This document shows, in pieces, positions 1 through 11,153 of a DNA stretch of 64,000 nucleotides. This DNA comes from Jaltomata sinuosa (taxonomy: Eukaryota > Streptophyta > Magnoliopsida > Solanales > Solanaceae). The notes under the pieces were generated by a model. It made no database searches and had not been told where the DNA came from. It worked only from the letters and a program-made list of their open reading frames with translations. The stretch's first letter is position 1, and each line of letters opens with the position of its first letter. The stretch is taken from assembly GCA_003996215.1 (NCBI GenBank), contig QJPP01000002.1:1860001-1924000 (forward strand), given 5' to 3'. The translations under genes and the position numbers were made by a program.

Positions 1-502
1 TGATTTGGTGGTGTCCCATTATTTTCAAATCTTGAATCCGCCTCTGGTAACGATTAATATAACTTTATAAAAAAAAATGCATGGCTGTCAAAGGTATAGG
101 GTCAACTTATTTGCACTAACCTACTAATTGTCATCTTCTGTTTGTCTTGCATGGCACAAAGTCTTTAAAAATAATCAAAGTGTCTGCTTTTACAGCCTAA
201 AATCCTATTTCTTCCTCTTCACTCTTTTACTTTTTTTAAAAAAATTCTTTTGACTAGCAATTTCAAGAATAAGATTAATTTGAGAACATTTGATGAATTA
301 ACTGTGTATAAAAATGATATGGGATAAAGAAAAGTACTTTAAGTTTTCTTTTTTTCCTTGATTTGGTGTTGAACATTCTGATAATACTTCAAAGGAAAAA
401 TGCAAACATGGTTAATCAAACATAGCATATATACTGCATGATTAATTAATTATATGAAAGAAAATATAGCCATGTGTTCTATGATAAAAATTTGATGTTT
501 TT

Positions 503-660
503 AGAGGCGGATTTATAATTTTTAGGTTATGGATTTTACTGGGTTCTGCATGATTATTTATACATATTAGGTGATTTTTTTAACGCAAACTAATATAAAG
601 TTCGGACTAAAATTACTGAGTTACACCAAACTCATAACCATAATGGTGGCTCCGCCTCTG
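503..660. mobile_element. Small hAT-like non-autonomous element
   Basis: The left end reads agaggcgga and the right end reads ggctccgcctct, an imperfect inverted pair. This pair marks the CAGTGGCGGAGC family found at six or more other places in the window. The interior is AT-rich and has no ORF. I could not see a clean target duplication. Confidence 0.55.
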
Positions 661-752
661 ATGGGGTTACTTAGAAGACACTTATAGGTAAAATATAACA
701 TGTTAAGATATACTAATAGCATCTAATTCTTTTATTACACTATAAAAAAAAA

Positions 753-905
753 GGCAGTCCGGTACACTAAGCTCCCGCTATGTGCAACGTTTGAAGAAAA
801 GCCGGACCACAAGAGTCTAATGTAACTTTACCCTACATTTCTGCAAGAGGTTGTTTCCACAGCTCAAACCGGAAAGATCACCCAATTGTCAACAAGTGCT
901 ACACA
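753..905 (+). mobile_element. TS/SolS-type tRNA-derived SINE, diverged
   Basis: The head reads ggcagtccggtacactaag. It is followed by the ctcccgctatg, gccggaccacaag and gttgtttccacagctc blocks shared with the copies at 15063, 17246, 25556, 29743 and 48957. The ctcaaacc box B region is degenerate. Confidence 0.75.
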
Positions 906-1012
906 ATAATGTAGTGGAAAAACTCTAGAGATTAAAAGATCAGCTAGTATGGCCAAAAGTGCTTCTCCATTAAAAGAACTTTAGAGAAGAAGGAGAGAGT
1001 TCTAGCTATATA

Positions 1013-1171
1013 AGGGCGGAGCTACAATATTAAGTACGGGTTTGGAGAAACCAGTAGTTTTTGCTATTACGAAATTCATTAAATATGTATACATATTTAA
1101 TTGCGAATTCAGTAATTAAAACGAGCTTAGAGTTCAACATTCATAAACTTTAAATCTTGGCTTCGCCTTTG
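1013..1171. mobile_element. Small hAT-like non-autonomous element
   Basis: The ends read agggcggagct and ttggcttcgcct, which are inverted relatives of the CAGTGGCGGAGC termini. The interior of about 160 bp resembles the copy at 15741, with gggtttggag- and attcattaaatatgta-type blocks. It has no coding capacity. Confidence 0.5.
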
Positions 1172-1394
1172 ATTCTGTGTAACAGTGTGAAATAAATGAA
1201 ACTCAATATGTACAACACTGCTAAGCCAAAATATAATGTATAAATTCCAGCACCTACTCACTCCTATAGTTATAGTCAGGGTACTCTACATGTGAAAAGT
1301 TGGTAGTAGTTGTTATTCATGCTTGAATTATTTAATACAGCCTCTCTTCTTTATAAAATAAAAAAAACAATCATTCTCATAGCAGTATCTAATA

Positions 1395-1641
1395 CTCCCT
1401 CCGTTTCAATTTGTTTGTCTAGTTCTGACTTGGTACAGAGTTTAAGAAAGAAAAGAAAACTTTGGAATCTTGTGGTCTTAAACTAAAAATATGTAAAATG
1501 TACCAATACACCCTTTAATCTTGTCGTCTTAAACATGTCAGGTGGAAAGTTAGAATTAACGAGTTGCCAAAGAAGGAAAGAGACATTCTTTCTGAAACGA
1601 ACTAAAAAGGAAAGTAAGACAAATAAATGAAACGGAGAGAG
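1395..1641. mobile_element. Stowaway MITE (complete)
   Basis: The terminal inverted repeats are CTCCCTCCGTTTCAATT on the left and the reverse complement of aaatgaaacggagagag on the right. TA target duplications lie at 1393-1394 and 1642-1643. The element is about 247 bp and non-coding. The right-hand TA is the first dinucleotide of the TATAAAA box at 1642. Confidence 0.9.
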
Positions 1642-1648
1642 TATAAAA
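1642..1648 (+). promoter_or_regulatory. Putative TATA box of the SERINC-like gene
   Basis: TATAAAA is followed about 30 bp later by the pyrimidine-rich tctatctcacatgc stretch, a plausible transcription start near 1675. A possible 5' leader exon ends at 1753 (aaag|gttagt). The leader intron would run 1754-2722, ending ctaacag|agg. Start-site usage is inferred only. Confidence 0.45.
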
Positions 1649-2191
1649 TTATAAAGAGCCTCATTCTCTATCTCACATGCTTTATAGTGATTTGCTTACT
1701 TACACTTAAGTCTTAAACCCACACTTCCAGCTCCATCTTCAAGAAAAGAAAAGGTTAGTATTTAGTACTTTTTACTTTAAGTAAATGTTTCTTATATTCT
1801 AATCATTCTCTATTACTAGTTCTTAATATGCTTTCTTCATTCTAGATTGTCCCCTATTTTGGCCAATATATAGGCTTTGTTGTTTGTGTGTTTTGAACAA
1901 GCTTACAAGTTTAACCAAAATTAACTTCTTGCTGCAAAGTCCATTTCTAGTGAAAGAAATGCAGGTACATTTTGGTTATAGTGGAATTATAAAACAATTC
2001 TGTTGTCTTGCTTAATGCTTTACACAAGAGAAATATTGGTTCTACACATGTGATGCTTTATTCTTTCTCTAATTTGGTGTGAAATCCAATCAAGGTATAT
2101 TTTCCTTGGTAGTTACTAGTTGGTAAACAGATAGAGAAAACTAAATGATTTTAACTAGAACTCTTCATTGTACCTTATTTTGTATGTAGTA

Positions 2192-2434
2192 CTCCCTCTG
2201 TTTCAATTTAATTGTCTTACTTTCCTTTTAGTCCGTTTTAAAAAAGAATGTGTCTTTCCTTTTCTAGAAACTCTTCAATTCCAACTTTCCACCTGACATA
2301 TTTAAGACCATAAGATTAACGAGCATTTTGGTATATTACATATCTTTAGTTAAGACCATAAGATTCAAAAATTTCTTTACTTCCTTAAAGTCCGTGTCAA
2401 GTCAAAACTAGACAAACAATTGAAATGGATGGAA
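2192..2434. mobile_element. Stowaway MITE in the 5' leader intron
   Basis: The ends are CTCCCTCTGTTTCAATT and the reverse complement of aattgaaatggatgga, flanked by TA. Internal blocks match the first MITE at 1395, including cctttta-gtccgttt and the cacctgacat region. It lies inside the putative 5' leader intron of the SERINC-like gene. Confidence 0.85.
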
Positions 2435-2757
2435 TATGAAGATCTATCATAAATTACGCTGATTGTCAGCTTACCACAACCTTCCTCTTGGCCTGGGATC
2501 GGCAATGTGAGCAAGCTCACACAAGCGAAGTTATTGTAGCTTATTTTATTAGCAAATGTAAATTTTCTCCTTCACAAGTTATTCATATTTAATTTCTGAA
2601 AAAGCCTAAGCAATTTGAGTGTTTGACTATGATTGTTGTTCTATGTTGTGCAAGCTATCCAATTTTTGCAAAAAATACAATGTGATTCTTTTATCAAAAG
2701 ATTTTGGATTTAACTCTAACAGAGGAAGGGTGCTATTGCTTTAAAGGTTGAGGCAAG

Positions 2758-5700
2758 ATGGTAGAAGACAAAATAGATGACAATGAGGTAGATCAATGGG
2801 GAGAATTCCCTGTAGTATTACAACAGAAGAGTATGGAATATTCAATTAAAAGCAAGAGGTCATCACGAGCTCGTTATTCCTATGGCATTATATTCTTGAT
2901 AACAAATCTTATAGCTTGGTTCGTCCGTGATTATGGAGAAAGGGTTCTTCCTCTGCTTCATTGTAAGTCCAAAATTCTTACCGTTCCACGTTGTTGACAT
3001 TGCAAACTTTCTGTCAAATATAGCTAGTAATGTTTGTGGATAAACTTTCAGCTTCCATAGTTACTACAAAATGTTGCATGGTAGGCAAATGAAATAACCT
3101 ACTAAGTTCACAACTGACCGCTCTACCACTGAACTACTGAGGAACAACAGGAAATACGAGAACATAGAGTTCAATTCCCGTTCTCAACTCATGACCAATA
3201 TGGCCTCCGGGTGGATGATCAAGGCATGTCCATAACGGTCTTTTATGACACGATCAATAACTCACTTTATTTTGAATGAGGCCTTATGACTCATTTCAGT
3301 CTTGCATATGGCTTAGATTCTGCTTTCTGTACAACTGTTTTTTAATGATTTCACAATATATATGCATCTTGAAACTATATAATATACTTACTATACTCAT
3401 CTTGTTAGCTAAAATTACCGTTTAAATTCTTCTGGTAACTCTAACACGGACATTGATTTCCTGTTTCAAATTTTATCTGCAGATTCAAAAGCATGTGGAG
3501 ATGGAGGAAGTGAATGTTCTCATACGATGGGGGTTCTTCGTGTGAGTTTAGGTTGCTTTGTATCCTTTTTCTTAAGCATGTGTTTCTGTAGAAATATGTG
3601 AAAATTTGAAAGGCTTTCTTCAGTTCTTTAATGTTACCGTCTTCGTTTGACAAATAAATGAGAGAATTTTTTTACTCTTGCATCCTTGACATACATTATC
3701 AGATCTTCTTTTTGGTCATGTTTCTCACAACATGTTTCACAAACAAGTTGTATGACGTTCGCAATGTATGGCATTCTGGCTGGTGGATTTTGAAGTTTGT
3801 CATGTTGATAATTTTTACCGTGATTCCATTTTTCGTCCCCTCAGATTACATCCAGTTATATGGTAAGTCTCTTGAAGGTTGCTAGAATTGAACACTTGAA
3901 AGTTTACCGGTATGCAAGAAGAAAATCTCGAAGTGAATGCTTAAGCTCTCTGATCACAGTATTTCATTTTAGCTTCATGTGAAGTTTTCCATTAAATGTA
4001 ACTTTCAACTTATTTTTCTTTATAGCATGTCTGATTATATTCAGCCACATGAAATACCAAAAGTAAACGGGAATTGCTATCTTTCCTGCAGGTGAATTTG
4101 CTCGAGTGGGTGCAGGGTAATATTCACATCCATCAATTTGCCTTATATATACACAGTACTGCTAATGTTCTGCTTATGTTTGCATAATCTAAAGCAATTT
4201 GCAGTTGACACTATTTTTGTTATGTATTTGCAGAGTTTTTCTTATCCTTCAGTTAATTAGTGTGATCGAGTTTATCACGTGGTGGAACAACTATTGGATG
4301 CCTGATGAAAGAAAGAAACAAAGGTATAGTTATAATTGTCTGTTATTTATATTTCCAGAGCCAGTGAACCTTTATGATCAATCATCTCGGACTACATCAA
4401 TCATGAAAAGCAAGTCCTTTGTATCCAAATGTAGTTTTCTAACTATAGTGTACTTACATTATATCATTCTTTTTGTCATAGCAGCTGCTCCCTTGGCTTA
4501 TTCATGTCAACAGTATGTTACATCGCTTCCATTTGTGGAATTGTCGTGATGTATGTGCTTTATGCCTCCAAAACGTCATGCATTCTGAACATATTTTTCA
4601 TCTCCTGGACTGCAATTTTGCTGGTGGTAATGATGGCTGTATCCTTACACTCTAAGGTATGACCTTTATAACAAACTAGCTTCCCTTCGGATATATTGTG
4701 CAGATAGTAAAAGACTTTGTCAAGCACCTCTTTTAAGCCAAACTATGGAAAAATGCAATAATTTCCATGATGGACTTATTTATCACTATACTTACACACT
4801 TTTCTGGTTTTGATCATCCCATCTACTAGATCATCTTTAAGGTAGCTAAAACTGATTCTACTGACGACTGCACGCATTAATAATACATGTTTAGCTTATT
4901 TTACAGGTAAATAGGGGACTTTTATCTTCAGGGATTATGGCTTCTTATGTTGTCTTTCTCTGTTGGAGTGCTATTCGAAGGTCAGTAACCTTATGCTGAT
5001 ATTGTAATTTTAGAATGTTCGACAGTATGTTACATAGCTTCAAATGGACAACAGTTTGTCACAAACTATAGTACTTTTGCTAGGGCCATTTGCTGTTCAG
5101 CATGGAGTTTCCCCTTTCTCTTATTTGTTTGTTTACTCTTTCAACTTGGAACTCGATAGTTACAGTCTCAGTGAGTGCACGTAAGATCGAAATGATAGAA
5201 AAGTTTTTTGGAAATTTGATATTCAATAGTTTCTTTCTTAAATATGTCTTAGTTTTAGTTGAATGATCATCCCTATAACTAAAACATATTTGACAGGGCG
5301 ATAAGCGCATGTTTAACTGAAAACTTACGATTCTTTCCTTTTAATAATGTAGTAGTTGTTTGGTTGTCACTAATGTGATGAAGTCTAATTGGTGACACTT
5401 TGTTTACAGTGAACCTGCCACTCAGAAATGCAGCTCTCAGCAACAAAACAGCGCGCATGGTGGTTGGACTACTGTAATTGTAAGTGTTTTTTTTTTCTTG
5501 TTTTGCTTACTTGTACTCATGCTTCTTAAACTTCATCTAAATGTATGCATATGTTAATGTCATCAACTTCTGTATCTTGATAATGATGCTTAACAATGTG
5601 AGAATGCTGTTTTAAGACATCAAAAGCAGACATACATATCTGTCCCATAAAGTTGTCACGACCCAATCCCATGACACGTATTGTCTGGTTTGGTCCAACA

Positions 5701-7469
5701 TGCTTTACGGATTTGCCCCTTGGGCTACACCATCATCGAACACAAAAATGTACCATGTGAACTTGTGTTATACAGAATAAAGTTCTTCACTTTCCTCTCT
5801 CATTTCAATGTGGCATTCGCCTAAGATATCATGGTGCACCTTTGTCAGCCTAGAAATCTGTCAGTCCTTCTGTGTGACCTTGCCTGAGATAATGTGTTTA
5901 ATCTTCATTTGAATCTCTCATTTCACATGCTTCACTTGTTCATTATCTTTCTTTTCCTGGTAAAATAGGGCTTCTTGATTGCTATATGTGCCATCGTCAT
6001 GGCAACGTTCTCCACTGGCATCGACTCACAAACATTTCAGGTGAGCTTGACTTTCTTTATCAAAAAACAAAATAAGATTGAATGATCAATCTTAAAAGTT
6101 AGTTTCTCTTGTACTTCTGTCTATTATATTATCACTTGTACTATTCTTGTCTTCACATTCAACAGTCAAAAACGCTATCTAATTATTCCTTTTTCTAGTC
6201 GAATCAACTTGAAACAATATAGAACATGAATCCTCAATGTCCATGTCGCACGATCTGTCCCATTCAGATGGACAGAACAGGCAAAAAATCCCAAATCATC
6301 TTTCGTGTGTATGTTTCCCTTTTGCTGAGACATGACTACATCTTCTTGCTCGTGTTATAGTTTCGCAAGGATAAAGTCCAATCAGACGATGACGTTCCCT
6401 ATAAGTATGGCTTCTTCCACCTAGTGTTCTCCTTAGGAGCAATGTACTTTGCTATGCTATTCATCAGTTGGAATCTTGATGGTTTGCCTAGAAAGTAAGT
6501 ATATCAATATACCCTGCTTCAGTTTCTTTTTCTTTTGAGCCAAGGGTCTATCGGAAACAACCTCTCTACCCTACAAAGGTAGGGGGTCTACGTACATCCT
6601 ACCCTCCCCATACTCCCCTTGTGGGATTACATTGGGTATGTTGTTATTGTTGTTCCACCAGAATATTGACATAGAACATGTGCTATAGCAGCATTAATTT
6701 AATTCATTTTTCTTGTTTTAACAGATGGAGTATTGATGTTGGATGGGCTAGTACATGGGTGAAGATAGTCAATGAATGGTTTGCTGCTACAATCTATTGT
6801 AAGTCAATTTAGCCTGTCCTCATATTTGAATTTAGCGAGGGTAAATATGCACCATTTGTTAGACGGTGAGGGTATATATACACCAATATAGGTAATTTCA
6901 CTGATGGTCATGCAATTTTTTCAATTTGTTGCACCAAAGTCATTAATTTTTATTTTTTTTGTGATGGAAAAATAATTCAACCATGTCTATATATCACGAA
7001 AAATAAAAAATGCCCAAAATGCCAAATCCGGTCCCAGAAAAGGCAAGTAGGTTGTCACATGTATAAAATTGTCATGTAAGTATAACCACATCAGTTTACC
7101 TAATATCCACGTCACACCACTTAAAAAAAAACTCATACACGATGTCTTTCACCATGTGGCACATAAATGAGCTTCATGACCGCGTTTAACGTTCTCCAAT
7201 TTTATTTTATGTGATATATAGACATGGTTGAGTTATTTCTCCGTTACAAAAACTTAGCTTTACATCTTTAGTGCAATAAATCGAAAGTGAAATGATCATC
7301 TGTGAAATTAACCCGAAAAATGTACTCCATATGCAATCCATGTATTTCTTACATTCTACAACTCTCATGAATTGCAGTGTGGAAATTGATATTGCCAGTA
7401 GTGAGACAGACAAAAGTAATGGATCATGAAGAGACAGAACAAGAAATAGACAACTCAACTTCAGTGTGA
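2758..7469 (+). CDS. SERINC family (serine incorporator/TMS1-like) multipass membrane protein
   Basis: Coding exons: 2758-2962, 3483-3559, 3703-3862, 4092-4116, 4234-4323, 4485-4656, 4907-4980, 5410-5479, 5969-6040, 6361-6494, 6725-6798, 7378-7469. All introns are GT-AG and the join closes in frame as 414 residues, normal for plant members. Family motifs are visible: CGDGGSEC near residue 72, NVWHSGWW, EFITWWNNYW, ASKTSCILN, and FHLVFSLGAMY...WNLDG near the C-terminus. There are about ten hydrophobic segments. SERINC proteins sit in endomembranes or the plasma membrane. They are named for proposed serine incorporation into phosphatidylserine and sphingolipids, but the biochemical role in plants is not settled. 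The start ATG is the first one after a likely 5' leader intron. Introns carry a SINE (6536), a foldback element (6885) and a dispersed repeat (5655). A MITE begins 30 bp after the stop. Confidence 0.93.
5655..5885. repeat. Dispersed repeat, copy 1 (SERINC intron 8)
   Basis: This copy resembles 38395-38645. Shared blocks include catg-cacgtattgt, gtaccatgtgaa-ttgt, ttcttcactttcctct, attcgcctaag and ttgtcagcctagaa. It begins gtcacgaccca, a phrase I recall as common in solanaceous repeats. It is non-coding and the family is not identified. Confidence 0.6.
6536..6654 (+). mobile_element. Solanaceous SINE-like repeat, 'gagggtctatcggaaacaacc' type
   Basis: It runs from gagccaagggtctatcgg through cctctctacc and ccttgtgggattac to a gttgttattgttgtt tail. 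The same unit recurs at 19569, 20338, 46060, 46212 and 52349 on + and at 10572 and 34941 on -. Here it is in SERINC intron 10. Confidence 0.75.
6885..7313. mobile_element. Foldback (long terminal inverted repeat) element
   Basis: About 105 bp at 6890-6995 (ttcactgatggtcatgc ... caaccatgtctatatatcac) is the imperfect reverse complement of 7207-7310 (gtgatatatagacatggttg ... gatcatctgtgaaattaac). The central ~210 bp is unrelated and non-coding. It fills most of SERINC intron 11. Confidence 0.75.
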
Positions 7470-7498
7470 TTTTTGCTGCTAGACAAGTGTCGTAGGCT

Positions 7499-7593
7499 AT
7501 GTTGCTCGGACTCTTCAAAAATATCAACAGTTGTGTGTCAAATCTTCAAATAAGACATGGTGCAACAATAATTTTGGAGAGTCCGAGCAACGT
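7499..7593. mobile_element. MITE with TTGCTCGGACTC termini
   Basis: The left end gttgctcggactcttcaaa is inverted relative to the right end ggagagtccgagcaacg. The interior keeps the caacagttgtgtgtca block. The same family occurs at 18267 and 24770. It starts 30 bp after the SERINC stop, so it probably lies in the 3' untranslated region. Confidence 0.8.
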
Positions 7594-7595
7594 AA

Positions 7596-9333
7596 GTTGT
7601 AGGTATTAGAGGTGGCAAAATGGGTAAAATGAACAACCAGTGGATAACAAAATTTACATGAGTTCAATGGTTGATAAGTGGGTGATAAATGGTTAATTAT
7701 TTCATGTTACATAATAATTTATTGGTAAAGATTTCAAAAGATCGGAGAGCCAATTTATCACCCTTCATTTACCCATTTTACTACTTGTTTTTTATTTTAT
7801 TTTTTACCCTCCCCAGGAGCTCCCACTCTTTTTGCTCCCTTGGTAATTCGAATTCACAATCTTCGGGTTGGAAGTTATGGATGCTTACCATCCGAGCAAC
7901 TCTTGTATCATGTGTTTATCATTTTTTTAGATGTACTTTTAGGCCTTGTAAGTTCTTATTATCATGGGAAAGTTGATGAATAATAAAGTCCCCACTATTC
8001 TTTTTGTTTGTTGTAATCTTACTGCAAAGTTCAATTCAGAAGTGTGTCAGAATATCTGAAAATGCAGTAATCTCGGCTAGAAACAAAAGTTTTTCTCACC
8101 GTAAATAATTAACGAGAAATTTGTGTTATAAAACATGATTTTTCCATCTATTTCCCACCGAACCAGCTCACTGAGAAAATGCATGGTGCGAAACAGATTC
8201 TCACTGAAACACTGAGAAGCTTCCTAATTTTTCCATGTAAAATACTATTATTTTTTCTCTTCTCACTGATCCAATCAAAATATCTACGAAAATAGGTACT
8301 GAATATTTTTCAGTGAAAATGAATGGCAAGTTTATAATTTTCAAAATTGAATCTTCCATTAAGAAATAGGAGTCAGAACTTTTATACACTAATAATATAA
8401 AAAGTATTTTTACACTATCAAGTTACCTAAATTATTTTTATAGGTAACTTCATGCTCATAATAAGCGATAATATTAGCTACGCAGCATGAGGCATACGAA
8501 AAGAATGAAATGCACGTAGTGGTTATTATAATGGTTCTTTCTTTTTTTTTTTAGAAATCATCCGAAATAACCTACTAAAAAACTATCGAACAAGGATAAA
8601 AATATGATAAATAGGTACATAATTTCGAGTGTGATCAGACAATCAAAAAATCAGACAATGACAGAGAAAAATTACAAAAATACTATAAATCAACAAGTTT
8701 TTAGTCAATATTATTTGAAAATTCGTAATTAATTAACAAAGAAAATAGTTGTCTTCTTAAATAGTAACAATGTCTTTTACCGGTGATTTTTACAAATTTT
8801 TCTGAATTAACAGTCTAATAAGGACGCAAAGTAGTGATATTTTTTTTCAATTACAAATGACACGCTTTGCCTGCTTCCTCCTTGTATACACTAGCACCAT
8901 CGTCAAACAACATAAGCAGACTTCTACTGCTACTCGCTAGATAATAATAAAATCAAGGAAAGTGAATTATCTAGTAAACTCGCAAAAAAAAAAAGGAAAA
9001 AGTTGAAGCCAAAAATGAAAAAAAAGTGAGAATTAAGATGGATTAGGTTTTACAAGTGGGCTGATATTATAATTATAATCTCTATAATGGACCAGTCTAT
9101 AACTAATAATACTAGCTTTTCACTAATAATTTCCCCTTTCCACTTAGATATACATATTTAAAGAAACTATAAGGATTAAAGAGATATTACAAAATAAATA
9201 ATTTATTCATATTCTAATACATTTTTTAATCTCTTTATATAAATTCCTGATTCCGTTACCAAATTTAAGTTATATCCACTCACAATATAAAACTTAACTT
9301 GATATGTAAAAACTTTATAAAGTTTCAGTGCTC
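7596..9333. other. AT-rich intergenic spacer
   Basis: No gene was recognised. The part around 8040-8390 contains several cactgag/ctcactga motifs in both orientations, suggesting a decayed transposon. The rest is AT-rich sequence with short homopolymers. Confidence 0.6.
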
Positions 9334-9557
9334 AAATGACTTCTCCGATCGGGGAATGCATTAGATATTTACCTAATTCAGCAGGTCCTTGAGCGGATCC
9401 CACATTACCCCCAAGATGTTGATCTCTAACTAGAAAAGTAAAAAATTGAACTTGAAAAGCTTCTAGGCCAGTAGGTCCATAAAATTCACTAAGATAAACG
9501 GTATTATTGAACCAGACAAAATTAACAACAAGCAATGAAACCAAAGACGGCTAAATC
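9334..9557 (-). pseudogene. psbC: Nuclear plastid DNA (NUPT): degenerate psbC fragment
   Basis: Read on -, the segment encodes a stretch of photosystem II CP43 (psbC): FVWFNNT, SEFYGPTG, FTFLVRDQ, NVGSAQGP, GKYLM, SPIGEV. It covers about 70 of some 470 residues, has no start, and ends abruptly inside the ...GEVI region. Several residues differ from the conserved plastid protein. Just upstream an extra aa after tgttgtt breaks the frame. It is therefore an old insertion of plastid DNA in the spacer between the SERINC and dirigent genes, not a functional gene. Assembly carry-over of true plastid DNA is unlikely because of the many substitutions. Confidence 0.9.
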
Positions 9558-9811
9558 CCCTAAATTATAAGATAAGAAATTGAACTCGAGTATAAAAAAG
9601 AGGTACAAGATGTAACAACCTGCTAAGAATTATTATTACTGTTAATAGTTTTTCCTAAACAATATTATTATTGTCACATATAATAATTTGCAGACTTAGT
9701 ATATATATATAATATTAAAAAAAAAATCTAAGGTTCTGTTGTACTTGCCACACTAAGGAAACTCCAACAACACCATTTTTATTCTCACAACAAATCCATC
9801 TTTTTAATAAC

Positions 9812-9820
9812 CTATATAAA
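9812..9820 (+). promoter_or_regulatory. TATA box of the dirigent gene
   Basis: ctatataaa lies 76 bp before the ATG at 9896. That spacing allows a 5' leader of about 45-50 nt, typical for a plant RNA polymerase II promoter. Confidence 0.65.
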
Positions 9821-9895
9821 CTACCAATCTTGTGCTCATTTTCATACTCAATCAAGAAAACAAAACATCTTAATCCAAACCAAAAAAATCTCAAA

Positions 9896-11153
9896 ATGTT
9901 CATCAAATTTGCAATTCTATGTGTATTTGTATTTGTATCCATCAAATTTGCACCTTTTGTAGGTGCAATTGATCATGTAAGTACGCCACAAGAACCGATT
10001 CTTGAATTGTACATGCACGATATCTTGGGAGGAAGTAATCCAACAGCTCGACCAATAACTGGTTTGTTAGGCAATATTTATAGTGGACAAGTCCCATTTG
10101 CTAGGCCACTTGGTTTTCAACCTCCAAAAGATGGTGTTGCAATTCCTAATGCTAATGGTGCAATGCCAACATTCAATATCAATGGTGTTCCACTAGGGAC
10201 AGGGCTAGCAGGCACTATATTTGCTGGTGGAAATAATAATAATAATAATAATGGACAGACTGTGAATACTCAATTAGGCCCTGATGGCTTAGGGCTCGGT
10301 TTCGGGACGATCACGGTTATCGATGACTTCCTGACCTCGTCTCCTGAATTAGGTACTGTTGACACGTAATTCTTGACCCTCTCCTTTTCTTAAACTAGTT
10401 TCGACGTCTAAATGTTTATTTAGTACAATTCTAGTATTTTAGCTCTGGATTATTTGCACCATATGGCCTTTCTTGAAGCCACTCTTTTAATTCTAGCCTC
10501 ATTAGCTCAATGACCGAATTTTCGCCTTCAAAAGTTAGTTAGATGAATTTTTCAACAACATATTTATAGTGTAGTCTCACAAGTGAGGTCTAGGGAGGGC
10601 GCACGTGAAGTATTGTACGCAGACCTTAACCCTACCTTGTGCAGGTAAGCTAGAGAGACTATTTTTAATAGACCCTCGACTCAAGAAAAGCATAAACACA
10701 ACATTCATAGCAAACATAAGAAATAACAACAAGAAGATAGTAAGAAAACCGAAGCATAAGAGACAACAAATAGTAATAGAAAAAGGCCATTTGCGCAAAC
10801 TTCCCCTTTAGGCTTTAGGACACAAATATTGAGTTAAGATTTTGCATTTTTTTACAGGTACACAAAATCTTGGAAAAGCACAAGGAGTATATGTTGCAAG
10901 TTCAGCAGATGGAAGTACTCAAATGATGGCATTTACAGCAATGTTTGAAGGAGGTGAATATGGTGATAGTCTCAATTTCTTTGGAGTTTTTAGAATTGGA
11001 AGCACAATGTCAAGAATATCAGTAACAGGAGGAACTGGTAAATTCAAGAATGCATGTGGATTCGCGGAAATTCGTTCACTAATACCAGCTGGTCAACATG
11101 TTACTGATGGTGCAGAAACATTGTTGAGAATCACTGTTCATCTTACTTACTGA
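9896..11153 (+). CDS. Dirigent-domain secreted protein (ESB1/DIR10-like clade)
   Basis: Two exons, 9896-10352 and 10858-11153, join in frame across a GT-AG intron to give 250 residues. Residues 1-24 form a signal peptide (MFIKFAILCVFVFVS... ending near VGA). A FMHDI-like motif (YMHDILGG) near residue 42 and a GTITVIDD motif start the dirigent beta-barrel. Exon 2 carries KAQGVYVASSADG, MMAFTAMF, FFGVFR and ISVTGGTGKFKNA, ending HLTY. The long linker with a seven-Asn run is typical of the larger dirigents related to Arabidopsis ESB1 and DIR9/16/18. Dirigents steer stereospecific phenoxy-radical coupling in the cell wall, and the ESB1 group organises Casparian-strip lignin. The clade assignment is inference from length and motifs. 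The first in-frame ATG is at 9896. The intron contains a reversed SINE (10572). Confidence 0.93.
10572..10691 (-). mobile_element. SINE-like repeat, reversed, in the dirigent intron
   Basis: The reverse complement gives gagtcgagggtctattaaa, the ctctctagcttacc block, and the ccctagacctcacttgtgag end of the 'gagggtctatcgg' family (compare 6536, 19569). Confidence 0.7.

Noticed and set aside
9830..9896. Upstream extension of the dirigent reading frame
   Set aside because: The extension has no ATG (it would start at TTG). The ATG at 9896 begins a normal signal peptide 76 bp after a TATA box.
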